This document shows positions 7,090 to 14,777 of a stretch of 64,000 nucleotides of DNA, in pieces. The stretch is from contig JAJVIM010000022.1 of the NCBI GenBank assembly GCA_022071955.1, positions 62,001-126,000 of the forward strand, in the 5' to 3' direction. Below the pieces are notes generated by a model. It searched no databases. It was given only the letters and a program-made list of their open reading frames with translations, and had not been told where the DNA came from. The stretch is from Anaerolineae bacterium. Lineage in GTDB: Bacteria; Chloroflexota; Anaerolineae; 4572-78; J111. How positions within the stretch are numbered: position 1 is the first letter of the stretch; each line of letters starts with the position of its first letter. The position numbers and the translations under genes were made by a program.

Positions 7090-8717
7090 CGACTCTACTG
7101 ACCAACCCGAAACTCAAAACACTGTCGATTTATGCCCTGCTTGTCGCTCTCATTGCGCCGAGCATTGTCTGGGTCATGTTTGACAAATCGGTTTGGGCCT
7201 GGGATCAGGCCGGCTACGGGCAGGCCGCGGTCGATCTGTTTTACACCTTACGGCACGCGCCGCGCGAGTGGCCGGAGGCGATGATGCAGGCCGTGGGAAG
7301 AAAACCGCCGGCTATTGCCTGGGCCGGCCAGTTTTTTGTTCCGCTGGGTAGTTTAACCGGCTCAATTGAGGCGGGATTGCTGGTTTTGGTGCTGATCGTT
7401 CAGGCGCTGAATCTGGTTGTGATGTACCGCGCTATCCGCGAGCTTTCGGGAGGGAACACATTAATTGCCGTCACCGGATCGCTGGCGATGGCCTCGGCCC
7501 CGTTGTTTGTGGGCATGTCCCATCAATTTTTTGTTGAACCTCTGCAACTGCTGGCGGTTAACTGGTTTTTGCTGATTATGAGCTTTGCGCCCAAATGGGA
7601 TCGCGCTTTTATTTTGAGCCAGTTGCTGGCCGCCGCTGCTTTTGCTACACTTGTTAAAACCACCTCGCCGATATACTGCGTGGGGCCGGGGTTGGTGGCT
7701 TTAAAATTCATTATCTGGCCCGGCTCAAACCGGGAAGTTGCTTTCCGCTGGACTCAAAAGCTTACGCTCGTCAGTCTGAGCGGCGGCGCTATTTTAACGG
7801 CGCTGGCCCTGGGTTGGTACAGCCGCAATCTCACACAGGTTTTGCGGCACATCTCGGTGTCCAGTTCCGGGCCGGTCGCCGAGCTGTACGGCAAATCAGA
7901 ACCTTATTTTTACAGTTTTGGGTACTGGTTGGAAGCCAGCCAGCGGAATTTTTTTGTGCCGGCAGTTTTGGTAATGTTTGCATTACTGGTCGGCGCCGGT
8001 TTTGTTTATTTTGTAAAACACCGCCCGGCCGGAGTCACTTTTATTACCGGGTGCGCCGGAATTGCGGTTTTGCAAATTATTATTGTTTTGGCGCTATTTT
8101 CCGCCAGCCCCAATCGGGATAACCGGTATTTATTGCCGCTGCTGCCATATTTTTCGCTTTTACTGGGTTGGGCTTTGGTTCAGATCAATGTAAAGCCGAT
8201 AATCGGCGCGGCGATAGCTGTCTTTCTGGTGCAGTGGATGCTGATTTACGGGCAGGCTTTTGCGCTGACTGCTCCCAATCCGCAGCTTTCTGACTGGCTG
8301 CTGCCCATTACCCGAAACTCCCGGCAGGCAAACATACTCAACGCGATTGTTGCCCGTACCTGCACCGAAACCGGCGCTGAGCGTTATACTGTAATTGGAG
8401 TTGAGCTATCGTGGTTAAATTCTGAAACGGTTTCTTTTTTTGCTTCAAAAAACCGGCTGCAAACTCACCGGCGCTGTTTCTATATTCCGTTGGGCTTTGC
8501 CGAGTCCGACCCTGAAGTGGTTGTCGCCGCGGTGATGACGTTTGACCCCATTTATTTTGTTACGCTTGACCCGGATTTATACCCGATTCCAACCAATCCG
8601 CTCAACCAGGTCGATTTGGCCATTTTGGAACAGGCCCGTGACGAAAAGACCATTGCCGAAGATGAACCGCTGGCCGAAGAGCCGGCTGTGTTGTTTTTTC
8701 ACAGAATAGAGGATTAA
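7086..8717 (+). CDS. GT-C-type membrane glycosyltransferase, family 39-like
   Basis: A 543-residue protein starting at ATG 7086, which overlaps the previous stop. A start 51 bases upstream exists but is in overlap and has no site. About ten to twelve membrane helices cover residues 10-400, followed by a soluble C-terminal part of about 140 residues. After the first helix the external loop has Trp-Asp-Gln-Ala-Gly-Tyr, matching the catalytic Asp loop of GT-C enzymes that use polyprenyl-phosphate sugars. Arg-Asp-Asn-Arg-Tyr near residue 345 fits the conserved loop seen in this superfamily. The pairing with a DPM1-like transferase gives a donor-synthase and membrane-transferase pair for envelope glycans or glycolipids. 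The acceptor is unknown. Confidence 0.78.
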   Translation: MTTLLTNPKLKTLSIYALLVALIAPSIVWVMFDKSVWAWDQAGYGQAAVDLFYTLRHAPREWPEAMMQAVGRKPPAIAWAGQFFVPLGSLTGSIEAGLLVLVLIVQALNLVVMYRAIRELSGGNTLIAVTGSLAMASAPLFVGMSHQFFVEPLQLLAVNWFLLIMSFAPKWDRAFILSQLLAAAAFATLVKTTSPIYCVGPGLVALKFIIWPGSNREVAFRWTQKLTLVSLSGGAILTALALGWYSRNLTQVLRHISVSSSGPVAELYGKSEPYFYSFGYWLEASQRNFFVPAVLVMFALLVGAGFVYFVKHRPAGVTFITGCAGIAVLQIIIVLALFSASPNRDNRYLLPLLPYFSLLLGWALVQINVKPIIGAAIAVFLVQWMLIYGQAFALTAPNPQLSDWLLPITRNSRQANILNAIVARTCTETGAERYTVIGVELSWLNSETVSFFASKNRLQTHRRCFYIPLGFAESDPEVVVAAVMTFDPIYFVTLDPDLYPIPTNPLNQVDLAILEQARDEKTIAEDEPLAEEPAVLFFHRIED

Positions 8718-8727
8718 CTCAAATACG

Positions 8728-9162
8728 CTAACCGGCTCCCGGCCGGCGTTGAAGCACGTGCAGCAGGGCCAGGCCGTAGGCATCGCTGGCGCCAAACGCC
8801 TCAAACGAGTGCGGGCTGCCGTCAAACTGAATCTCGCAGCGGTAGCCATCGGTGGTGCTGTAAAACACAATCGCCGGCTGGGGTTCACCGACCAACCGCT
8901 GCTCCAGCAGTTCGCGGAGTTGGGCTTCGGTGGGCAGCCAAACCAGCTCGGCTACCAGTACGTGATCGAGCGCCCATTCCACCGCGCCGTGAAACGTAAT
9001 GGCCAATTGCCCTTGCAGCATAGCCAGCATCACCGTCATATCACTGAGTACAAAAATGTATTCATCCAAACCCCGGTCCGGCGCGGCGAAAAAATCGTTT
9101 TTTGCCGGAGTCCAGGCCAGCCCGGCCGCTTTGAGCTGCTGCGCCAACGACAGGGAAATCAT
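8728..9162 (-). CDS. Small unknown protein coupled to CobU
   Basis: A 144-residue soluble protein. Its start overlaps the end of cobU by four bases, so the two are translated together from the minus strand. Notable segments are Ala-Ala-Gly-Leu-Ala-Trp-Thr-Pro near the start, Val-Leu-Ser-Asp-Met-Thr-Val, Val-Glu-Trp-Ala-Leu-Asp and Leu-Trp-Leu-Pro-Thr-Glu-Ala-Gln-Leu-Arg-Glu-Leu-Leu. Relatives in actinobacteria and Chloroflexota are, as I recall, labelled 'pilus assembly protein CpaE', a label that nothing in this sequence supports: there is no P-loop or receiver fold. The function is unknown. Confidence 0.72.
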   Translation of the reverse strand: MISLSLAQQLKAAGLAWTPAKNDFFAAPDRGLDEYIFVLSDMTVMLAMLQGQLAITFHGAVEWALDHVLVAELVWLPTEAQLRELLEQRLVGEPQPAIVFYSTTDGYRCEIQFDGSPHSFEAFGASDAYGLALLHVLQRRPGAG

Positions 9163-9713
9163 GCCGGCGGCGCTCCTTTGACAACCATTGGCAACCCGGC
9201 CACCATAAATAACACCCGGTCGGCGGCGGCAGCCAGCCGCTGGTTGGCTCGGCCCAGCACATCGCGGTAAATCCGGCCGAGCGGATAGGGCGGCACCAGC
9301 CCCAACCCCACCTCGTTAGACACCACCACCAGCGGCGCTTGCAGGGCACGCTGGGCGGCCACAATGGCTTCAACCTCGGCCTGCACCAGCGCGTCAATTT
9401 CCTCCGGCGATTTGTCTTCGTGGGCCAGCAGCAGGTTGGTGACCAGCAGCGTCAGGCAATCGAGCAGCAGCACGTTGGGCCGGGCGTCGAGCTGCGCCAG
9501 CGCCGCACCCACGCCCACCGGCGCTTCGAGCGTTTGCCAGGTGGCCGGCCGTTCGCGCCGGTGTTTAGCGATACGCGCCGCCATTTCCGCATCGCCGGCT
9601 TCGGCGGTAGCAATGTACAGCACAAATTGGCCAAGTTCGGCGGCCAGTTTTTCGGCGTAGCTGCTTTTGCCGCTGCGTGCGCCGCCCAAAATCAATATTA
9701 ATTCAGCAGTCAA
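9159..9713 (-). CDS. cobU: Adenosylcobinamide kinase / adenosylcobinamide-phosphate guanylyltransferase
   Basis: A 184-residue cytosolic enzyme of the nucleotide-loop assembly stage of cobalamin synthesis and salvage. It phosphorylates adenosylcobinamide and then transfers GMP to it. The Walker A motif Gly-Gly-Ala-Arg-Ser-Gly-Lys-Ser lies at about 10-17. Also present are Ile-Ala-Thr-Ala, the Arg-Arg-Glu-Arg-Pro-Ala-Thr-Trp segment, Leu-Leu-Asp-Cys-Leu-Thr-Leu and Val-Ser-Asn-Glu-Val-Gly-Leu-Gly-Leu-Val-Pro. All are diagnostic and the length is typical. No cobS or cobT is nearby and no cobalamin riboswitch is seen upstream, so its control is not visible here. Confidence 0.93.
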   Translation of the reverse strand: MTAELILILGGARSGKSSYAEKLAAELGQFVLYIATAEAGDAEMAARIAKHRRERPATWQTLEAPVGVGAALAQLDARPNVLLLDCLTLLVTNLLLAHEDKSPEEIDALVQAEVEAIVAAQRALQAPLVVVSNEVGLGLVPPYPLGRIYRDVLGRANQRLAAAADRVLFMVAGLPMVVKGAPPA

Positions 9714-9880
9714 TATATTTCTCCTCTGAGAGCAGGCTTCGGGAGTCAGGAATCAGGGAATTACTCGGGCGCGTTGCCCGCGCCGGGTAATATGCACCGG
9801 CACCAACATTATACTTGAGTCACAACCACGCCCAAACCGATGAAGGAAATCCGGGTTGGGGCGTACTATGTGGAGGATAA

Positions 9881-10858
9881 ATGAACTGTTTTGCCGATAT
9901 TCCCGGTTTGCAGGTGGGCCACGCCCAACATTTTGCGGCGGCAACCGGTTGCACGGTAGTGATAACGCCCGCGGGCGCGGTCTGCGGCGTCGATCAACGC
10001 GGCGGCGCGCCCGGCACCCGGGAAACCGATCTGCTCCGGCCGATGCACCTGGTAGAACAGGTTCACGCCGTATTACTGACCGGAGGCAGCGCATTTGGCC
10101 TGGCGGCGGCCGATGGCGTGATGCGCTGGCTCGAAGAGCACGGCATCGGTTTTGATACGGGCGTGGCCCGGGTACCGATTGTGCCGGCGGCGGTTTTGTT
10201 TGATCTGGCCGTGGGCCGGGCCGATGTTCGGCCGGACGCCGCGCTGGGGTATGCCGCCTGTGAAAATGCAGCCAGCGGCGCTGACCGCTGCCGGGACGGG
10301 AGTATCGGCGCGGGGACGGGCGCAACGGTGGGTAAAGCCCTCGGGCCGGCGGCGGCGATGAAAGGCGGCCTGGGGCAGGCGCTGCTACCAGCGCAACCGG
10401 GGGTTTGGGTGGGCGCGCTGGTAGCCGTTAACTGCTGGGGCGATGTTATCGACCCGAATACGGGCCAAATTCTGGCCGGCGCGCGTAAATTGCCAGACGG
10501 CGGTTTTGCAGATACCATGAGCCTGCTGCCCAAACTGGCCGGCAGATTTGCCGGCGGCGGCAATACAGTCATCGGCATAGTGGCAACCAACGCCGGCCTG
10601 AGCAAAGAAGCCGCCAACAAAGTGGCGCAGATGGCCCACAATGGGCTGGCCCGCACCATTCGGCCGGCGCACACTATGTTCGATGGCGATACGATTTTTG
10701 CGCTGTCAACCGAAACAAAAACGCCGGGGAACCCGACGGTGATCGGCGCGCTGGCCGCCGAAGCAATGGCCCGGGCCGTAGTCAACGCAGTTCAGCAGGC
10801 AACCGGGCTGGCCGGCATCCCGGCGATGCAGGATTTGGCCCAACTTAATCCGGAGTAA
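9881..10858 (+). CDS. P1 (DmpA/NylC-type) family peptidase
   Basis: A 325-residue protein starting at ATG 9881 with GTGGAGGA just upstream. The family consists of N-terminal nucleophile hydrolases that cut themselves into two chains. Visible marks are Asp-Ile-Pro-Gly-Leu-Gln-Val-Gly-His near the start, Leu-Thr-Gly-Gly-Ser-Ala-Phe-Gly-Leu (about 66-74), the Gly-Ala-Gly-Thr-Gly-Ala-Thr-Val-Gly-Lys run, and Gly-Gly-Asn-Thr-Val-Ile-Gly-Ile-Val-Ala-Thr (about 226-236). Cleavage and the nucleophilic Thr are expected at the Asn-Thr of this last motif. There is no signal peptide, so it is cytosolic. Members act as aminopeptidases or beta-peptide/oligoamide hydrolases; the substrate is unknown. A TATACT at 9810-9815 could be its -10, with a poor -35. 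Two bases separate it from the kinase gene. Confidence 0.88.
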   Translation: MNCFADIPGLQVGHAQHFAAATGCTVVITPAGAVCGVDQRGGAPGTRETDLLRPMHLVEQVHAVLLTGGSAFGLAAADGVMRWLEEHGIGFDTGVARVPIVPAAVLFDLAVGRADVRPDAALGYAACENAASGADRCRDGSIGAGTGATVGKALGPAAAMKGGLGQALLPAQPGVWVGALVAVNCWGDVIDPNTGQILAGARKLPDGGFADTMSLLPKLAGRFAGGGNTVIGIVATNAGLSKEAANKVAQMAHNGLARTIRPAHTMFDGDTIFALSTETKTPGNPTVIGALAAEAMARAVVNAVQQATGLAGIPAMQDLAQLNPE

Positions 10859-10860
10859 GC

Positions 10861-12438
10861 ATGACAACGTCGATAGACATTGAACTTGATAACTACTCGC
10901 TCGGCCAGGAAATTGGCCGGGGCGATTTAACCATAGTTTACGAAGCGCGTCGCAAAGCCGATGGCGCGATGGTAGCCGTAAAGTTAGTGCCGCCCCAATT
11001 TACCTTTGACGAACTGTTTGTGCGCCGCTTTTTGGATATGTCCAAACAGGCGGCCCGGCTGGAACACCCCAACATTGTCCGCACCTTTGAGGCCCGGCAG
11101 CAGGGCAGCATTTTGTACATTGTGCGAGAGTTTGTAGACGCCCGCCCGCTGGCCGAGATTCTGGCCGAAGAAGGCCCGTTTTCGCCGCAGCGTGCGCTCA
11201 ACATTGCCAAACAAATTGCCGGAGCGCTGGATTACGCCCACCAAAAATCAATTATGCACGGCGATCTGTCGGCCAGCCGGGTGTACCTTGGCCCGGATGA
11301 CCACGTAACGGTGGCCGATTTTGGGCAGATGCAGGCCATGGCCGGCACCAGTTTGGTGAAACAGGGTTTTGCTGTTGGCTCGCCGGAAATTATGGCCCCG
11401 GAACGGGTTCACGGCCAGGGGCCCAGCCGCCAGTCGGATTTGTACTCGCTGGGGGTGCTATGTTACCAGATGCTCAACGGCAAACCGCCGTTTGTGGGCG
11501 AACCGGCGGCGGTGCTGCACGCCCAGGCCTACGAACAGCCGCGGCCGCTGCACATGGCCAATCCCGGCGTGTCGCTGCGGCTGAGTGAGGCCGTGGGCCG
11601 GATGCTCTCCAAAGGGCTGGAACTGCGCTACTCAACCGGCTCGGAGTTTACCCGGGCGCTCACGGTAGCCGTCGAAGGTACCGCGCCTATCCGCATTTCG
11701 TCATCGCCCACCAAAACCGGCCAGTTGGAAATCGATCTGGAAGTGCCCAAATCCGGCTGGCAGCGGCCGTGGGTGTGGGTTTTGATCGCCGTGCCGCTGA
11801 TTTTGATTTTGCTGATTGCCGGATTTTTGGCCGTATCGGCCTGGCTGGCCTTCCGTGCGGCGGTTCTGCCCGCCGCTCCGGCTCAGGACACCATCGCGCA
11901 GATAACTGAGCCCTCGCCTACAACCGCCCCGTTGGTGGCCGAATCCCAGCCGTCGGCTGCCCCCGTCGAAGCAGCAGTAACCCCGCCCACCGCTACCGCC
12001 ACGCCTGCGCCGTTGCCCACAGATACACCGCCGCCAACCTCTACCCCCACGCTCGTGCCACTGCCCACGCCGGGACCGCCGATGGTGGCCGCGGGCAGCC
12101 CGTTCAGCAATGTTAAGCTGGCGCACAGCATTGGCGCCGATAACCAGCCCGAAAAGGTAGGCACCTCGTTTGCGCCCGGCTCGCTGCCGGTTTACCTGTT
12201 TTTTGATTACGCCAACATACAAGCCGGTACGCCCTGGACCCATCGCTGGACCTGGGGCGATACCCCGTTGGACGTGTTTGACGATACCTGGCCCACCAGT
12301 TTTTCTGACACAGGCACGGCCTGGGTGTATTACAGCCCCACCGGCGGTTTTCAGCCGGGGCCGTACCAGGTTACGCTTGAGGTTGACGGGCAGGTGGTAG
12401 TAACCGCCACGTTTGTGGTTCAGCCCGGCGGAATTTAA
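10861..12438 (+). CDS. Membrane Ser/Thr kinase-like protein, probably degenerate
   Basis: A 525-residue protein with a PknB-type kinase fold (about 10-275), one membrane helix (about 303-328), a Pro/Thr-rich linker (about 340-400) and an outer beta-type domain (about 410-525). The beta-3 Lys is present (Val-Ala-Val-Lys, 38-41), as are catalytic-loop His-Gly-Asp (133-135), Asp-Phe-Gly (153-155) and Ala-Pro-Glu. However, the Gly loop reads Gly-Arg-Gly-Asp-Leu-Thr, the alpha-C Glu position appears to be Met60, and the Asn that binds metal after the catalytic Asp is Arg140. These changes suggest weak activity or a pseudokinase. Inference: an outer-domain sensor that signals by binding. It is two bases downstream of the peptidase gene, so likely cotranscribed. 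Confidence 0.85.
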   Translation: MTTSIDIELDNYSLGQEIGRGDLTIVYEARRKADGAMVAVKLVPPQFTFDELFVRRFLDMSKQAARLEHPNIVRTFEARQQGSILYIVREFVDARPLAEILAEEGPFSPQRALNIAKQIAGALDYAHQKSIMHGDLSASRVYLGPDDHVTVADFGQMQAMAGTSLVKQGFAVGSPEIMAPERVHGQGPSRQSDLYSLGVLCYQMLNGKPPFVGEPAAVLHAQAYEQPRPLHMANPGVSLRLSEAVGRMLSKGLELRYSTGSEFTRALTVAVEGTAPIRISSSPTKTGQLEIDLEVPKSGWQRPWVWVLIAVPLILILLIAGFLAVSAWLAFRAAVLPAAPAQDTIAQITEPSPTTAPLVAESQPSAAPVEAAVTPPTATATPAPLPTDTPPPTSTPTLVPLPTPGPPMVAAGSPFSNVKLAHSIGADNQPEKVGTSFAPGSLPVYLFFDYANIQAGTPWTHRWTWGDTPLDVFDDTWPTSFSDTGTAWVYYSPTGGFQPGPYQVTLEVDGQVVVTATFVVQPGGI

Positions 12439-12477
12439 ACCCGCTCGTTTGAGAATTTCTGCACAAGCATGAATTTA

Positions 12478-12506
12478 TTGACAGCTTCATCGTAAGCAAC
12501 TATAAT
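12478..12506 (+). promoter_or_regulatory. Consensus sigma-70 promoter of the FMN-riboswitch operon
   Basis: TTGACA (12478-12483), exactly 17 bases, then TATAAT (12501-12506): a perfect match to the consensus at both hexamers and in spacing. Transcription would begin near 12513, about ten bases before the first riboswitch stem. Confidence 0.92.
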
Positions 12507-12523
12507 CTCTTCAACTTCATATT

Positions 12524-12730
12524 TACCTTCGGGGCAGGGTGAGTGGCCGCGCGCCACAATTCCCGACCGGCGGTGATGCTGCGAGGGGCAGCTAAGCCCG
12601 CGAACTCTGGCTGGTTCCCAGGTCAAATTCCCAAAATTGACCTGCCCATCACAACCTGATGGGGGTAGGCGGCCAGTGCCGATCCAGTGCAATTCTGGAG
12701 CCGACGGTATAGTCCGGATGGGAGAAGGTA
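12524..12730 (+). promoter_or_regulatory. FMN riboswitch (RFN element)
   Basis: The closing stem is TACCTTC (12524-12530) with GAAGGTA (12724-12730). Inside are the hallmark RFN strings: TTCGGGGCAGGGT, TTCCCGACCGGCGGT, the GATCC/TCTGGAGCC arm, CCGACGGTATAGTC and CGGATGGGAGAAGG. The element is about 207 bases, longer than usual, because of an extra GTGGC/GCCAC hairpin in the P2 loop and a roughly 60-base insertion holding an AGGTCAA/TTGACCT hairpin. It binds FMN and is expected to shut off the downstream riboflavin-type transporter when FMN is plentiful. Confidence 0.96.
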
Positions 12731-12775
12731 CAGGTATTGGAAAATCCCGCTTGCCGGGAATCCACCACCACAGGC

Positions 12776-12807
12776 CCCGAAGTACCGCTATGGTCTTCGG
12801 GTTTTTT
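12776..12807 (+). terminator. First terminator after the riboswitch
   Basis: CCCGAAG (12776-12782) pairs with CTTCGGG (12795-12801), the stem continuing as ACC/GGT, followed by six T. It is the likely expression platform of the FMN riboswitch. Confidence 0.8.
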
Positions 12808-12848
12808 ATGTCTAGTCAGCCTGGGTGGTGGCCGGTTCAAGTTTTGCT

Positions 12849-12886
12849 GCCCCGATGTCGGCGTATGCCAGCATGCGGGGCTTTTT
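12849..12886 (+). terminator. Second terminator before ribX
   Basis: GCCCCG (12849-12854) with CGGGGC (12876-12881), extended by ATG/CAT around a bulge, followed by five T, ending 17 bases before ATG 12903. Two terminators in series between one aptamer and one operon is unusual. Confidence 0.65.
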
Positions 12887-12902
12887 GTTTAAGGAGCCAG
12901 TG

Positions 12903-13757
12903 ATGATCAGCAATATTAGCAAAAGGGTTAAACCCATGCAACAGACACTAAAAACAGCGCCATCGAGTACTTACCCTGTGTACCACCCAACCCTGGCCTG
13001 GTGGCGCACCCACCGATTGGAACTGCTGGCGCTGCCGGTTGGTCTGGCTTTGCTTATTGGGTTGTGGGCGCTGGTGGCGCTGGCCGGCAACTACCCTGCT
13101 TTTATTTTGCCCGGCCCGGCCGTGGTCTTTAGCGAGCTGGCCAAAATTACAACTAACGGTACGTTGTGGCACCACGCCCAGGCTACGCTGTTTGAAATTT
13201 TTGGCGGGCTGATGCTGGGGTTATCGGCGGCCACGGTGCTGGGTTATCTGCTGGCCAAAAGCCCCTTTCTGGAGCGACTGGCCGGCCCGTACATTGTGGC
13301 GTCGCAATCTATCCCGGCTATCGCTATTGCCCCGCTGCTGGTGATCTGGTTTGGTTCCGGCAAATTGAGCAAAGTGCTGATCTGCGCGCTGATTGTGTTT
13401 TTTCCGATTCTGGTCAATACCATTGTTGGGCTGCGCTCGGTAGACCCCGGCCTCAAAACGCTAATGCGCTCGCTGCGGGCCAACCGCTGGCAAACCTTTG
13501 TGATGCTGGAAGTGCCGGCGGCCATGCCGATGCTGCTGGGCGGGCTGAAAATAGGGGTCACACTGTCGGTGATTGGCGCGGTGGTGGGCGAATTTGTCGG
13601 CGCGGACCGCGGGCTGGGCTACCTCATCAACCTGTCAAAGGGGCTGTTCAACACCCCGCAAATGTTCGCGGCGATCATCGCTCTGAGTATCATCTCCCTG
13701 ATTTTGTACATGCTGGTGAGCAGCCTGGAACACTGGCTGCTGGCCTGGCGTCGATAA
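12903..13757 (+). CDS. ribX: RibX-type ABC transporter permease (riboflavin or precursor uptake)
   Basis: A 284-residue membrane protein starting at ATG 12903 with AAGGAG six bases upstream; upstream in-frame starts lie inside the second terminator. About six or seven helices are seen, with a BPD_transp_1 loop (Glu-Val-Pro-Ala-Ala-Met-Pro-Met-Leu-Leu-Gly-Gly-Leu-Lys, the EAA-type coupling loop) at about residue 205. It belongs to the SsuC/TauC-like permeases. The FMN riboswitch in front and the NMT1-type binding protein behind match the RibXY systems described in Chloroflexi as riboflavin transporters. Substrate specificity is inferred from regulation, not from binding residues. Confidence 0.85.
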   Translation: MISNISKRVKPMQQTLKTAPSSTYPVYHPTLAWWRTHRLELLALPVGLALLIGLWALVALAGNYPAFILPGPAVVFSELAKITTNGTLWHHAQATLFEIFGGLMLGLSAATVLGYLLAKSPFLERLAGPYIVASQSIPAIAIAPLLVIWFGSGKLSKVLICALIVFFPILVNTIVGLRSVDPGLKTLMRSLRANRWQTFVMLEVPAAMPMLLGGLKIGVTLSVIGAVVGEFVGADRGLGYLINLSKGLFNTPQMFAAIIALSIISLILYMLVSSLEHWLLAWRR

Positions 13758-13784
13758 CATTTCTTCGTAAAAGGAATTTGCGCT

Positions 13785-14774
13785 ATGAAAACTTCACATC
13801 TTGTTTTATCGATTTTGATTTTGGCGGTGGGGCTAACCGGCTGCGCCGGCAGCACCAGCGCCGGCCAGCCGGCTCAGTTGCGCCGGGTGTCGCTGGGGGT
13901 GGGTTACATTCCCAACGTGCAATTTGCGCCGCTGTACGTGGCTCAGAAAAAGGGGTTTTACGCCGAAGAAGGGCTGGACGTAAACATAGAATATGGCTTT
14001 GAAGACGATTTTGTAGCGCTGGCCGCTCAGGGTGAACGCGATTTTGCCGTGGCCAGCGGCGATCAGGTTATTCTGGCCCGGGCGCAGGGTTTGCCCATCA
14101 CCTATGTGATGAAATGGTACGAGCGTTTTCCAGTGGCGCTGCTGCTGGGCCCCGGCCAGGCCGTTTCATCCCCGGCCGAGCTGGCTGGCAAAACCATCGG
14201 CCTGCCTGGCTTTTTTGGGGCCTCGTATGTGGGCTGGAAAGGGCTGGTGTACGCGGCCAACATCGATGAAAGCGCGGTGAAGGTTGAGGATATTGGCTTT
14301 ACCCAGGCTGCCGCCATCCAGCAGGGCACCGTGGATGGGGCGATGGTTTACATTGCCAACGAGCCGATTCAACTGCGCAATGAGGGGCTGGATGTGTCGG
14401 TGATTGAGGTGTCGGATTACCTCAACCTGATTTCAAACGGGCTGGTAGTGGGCGACAAACTGCTCCAGGCCGACCCCGAACTGGTGCAGAAGATGGTCCG
14501 GGCCACGCTGCGCGGCCTGCAATACACCATCGACACCCCCGACGAGGCTTTTAAAATTGTCCGCGAAGTCATCCCCGAAATGACCGATGCCGACGCGCCG
14601 ATTCAGCGCCAGGTACTCGATGCCTCAATTGAGCTGTGGCGCAGCCAGCAGCCCGGCGTTACCGACCGGCAGGCCTGGCAAAATTCGGCGGATTTTATGC
14701 GAGACACCGGCTTGCTGCAAACCGAAGTCAACGTTGATCAGCTTTTTACCAACCAGTTTGTCACGGCCAAATAA
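13785..14774 (+). CDS. ribY: RibY-type substrate-binding lipoprotein
   Basis: A 329-residue protein with a lipoprotein signal: a hydrophobic helix followed by Leu-Thr-Gly-Cys (Cys about 20). It is anchored outside the membrane. The body is an NMT1/THI5-like periplasmic-binding fold: Leu-Gly-Tyr-like start, Val-Gln-Phe-Ala-Pro-Leu-Tyr-Val-Ala, Gly-Phe-Tyr-Ala-Glu-Glu-Gly-Leu-Asp-Val and Ala-Ser-Gly-Asp-Gln-Val. THI5-like proteins bind pyrimidine precursors of thiamin, but here the FMN riboswitch upstream argues for riboflavin or a flavin precursor. AAAGGA lies just before ATG 13785, 27 bases after ribX. Confidence 0.86.
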   Translation: MKTSHLVLSILILAVGLTGCAGSTSAGQPAQLRRVSLGVGYIPNVQFAPLYVAQKKGFYAEEGLDVNIEYGFEDDFVALAAQGERDFAVASGDQVILARAQGLPITYVMKWYERFPVALLLGPGQAVSSPAELAGKTIGLPGFFGASYVGWKGLVYAANIDESAVKVEDIGFTQAAAIQQGTVDGAMVYIANEPIQLRNEGLDVSVIEVSDYLNLISNGLVVGDKLLQADPELVQKMVRATLRGLQYTIDTPDEAFKIVREVIPEMTDADAPIQRQVLDASIELWRSQQPGVTDRQAWQNSADFMRDTGLLQTEVNVDQLFTNQFVTAK

Positions 14775-14777
14775 ACG

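Noticed and set aside
8728..9162. Pilus assembly protein CpaE
   Set aside because: Database label recalled for similar proteins; no ATPase or receiver features and it is coupled to cobU.
12435..12692. Open frame of 85 codons on the minus strand
   Set aside because: It lies across the consensus promoter and FMN riboswitch of the other strand and has no ribosome site or recognisable protein features.
13785..14774. Thiamin-precursor (ThiY/THI5) binding protein
   Set aside because: The fold fits, but the operon is under an FMN riboswitch and no TPP element is present, so a flavin role is preferred.
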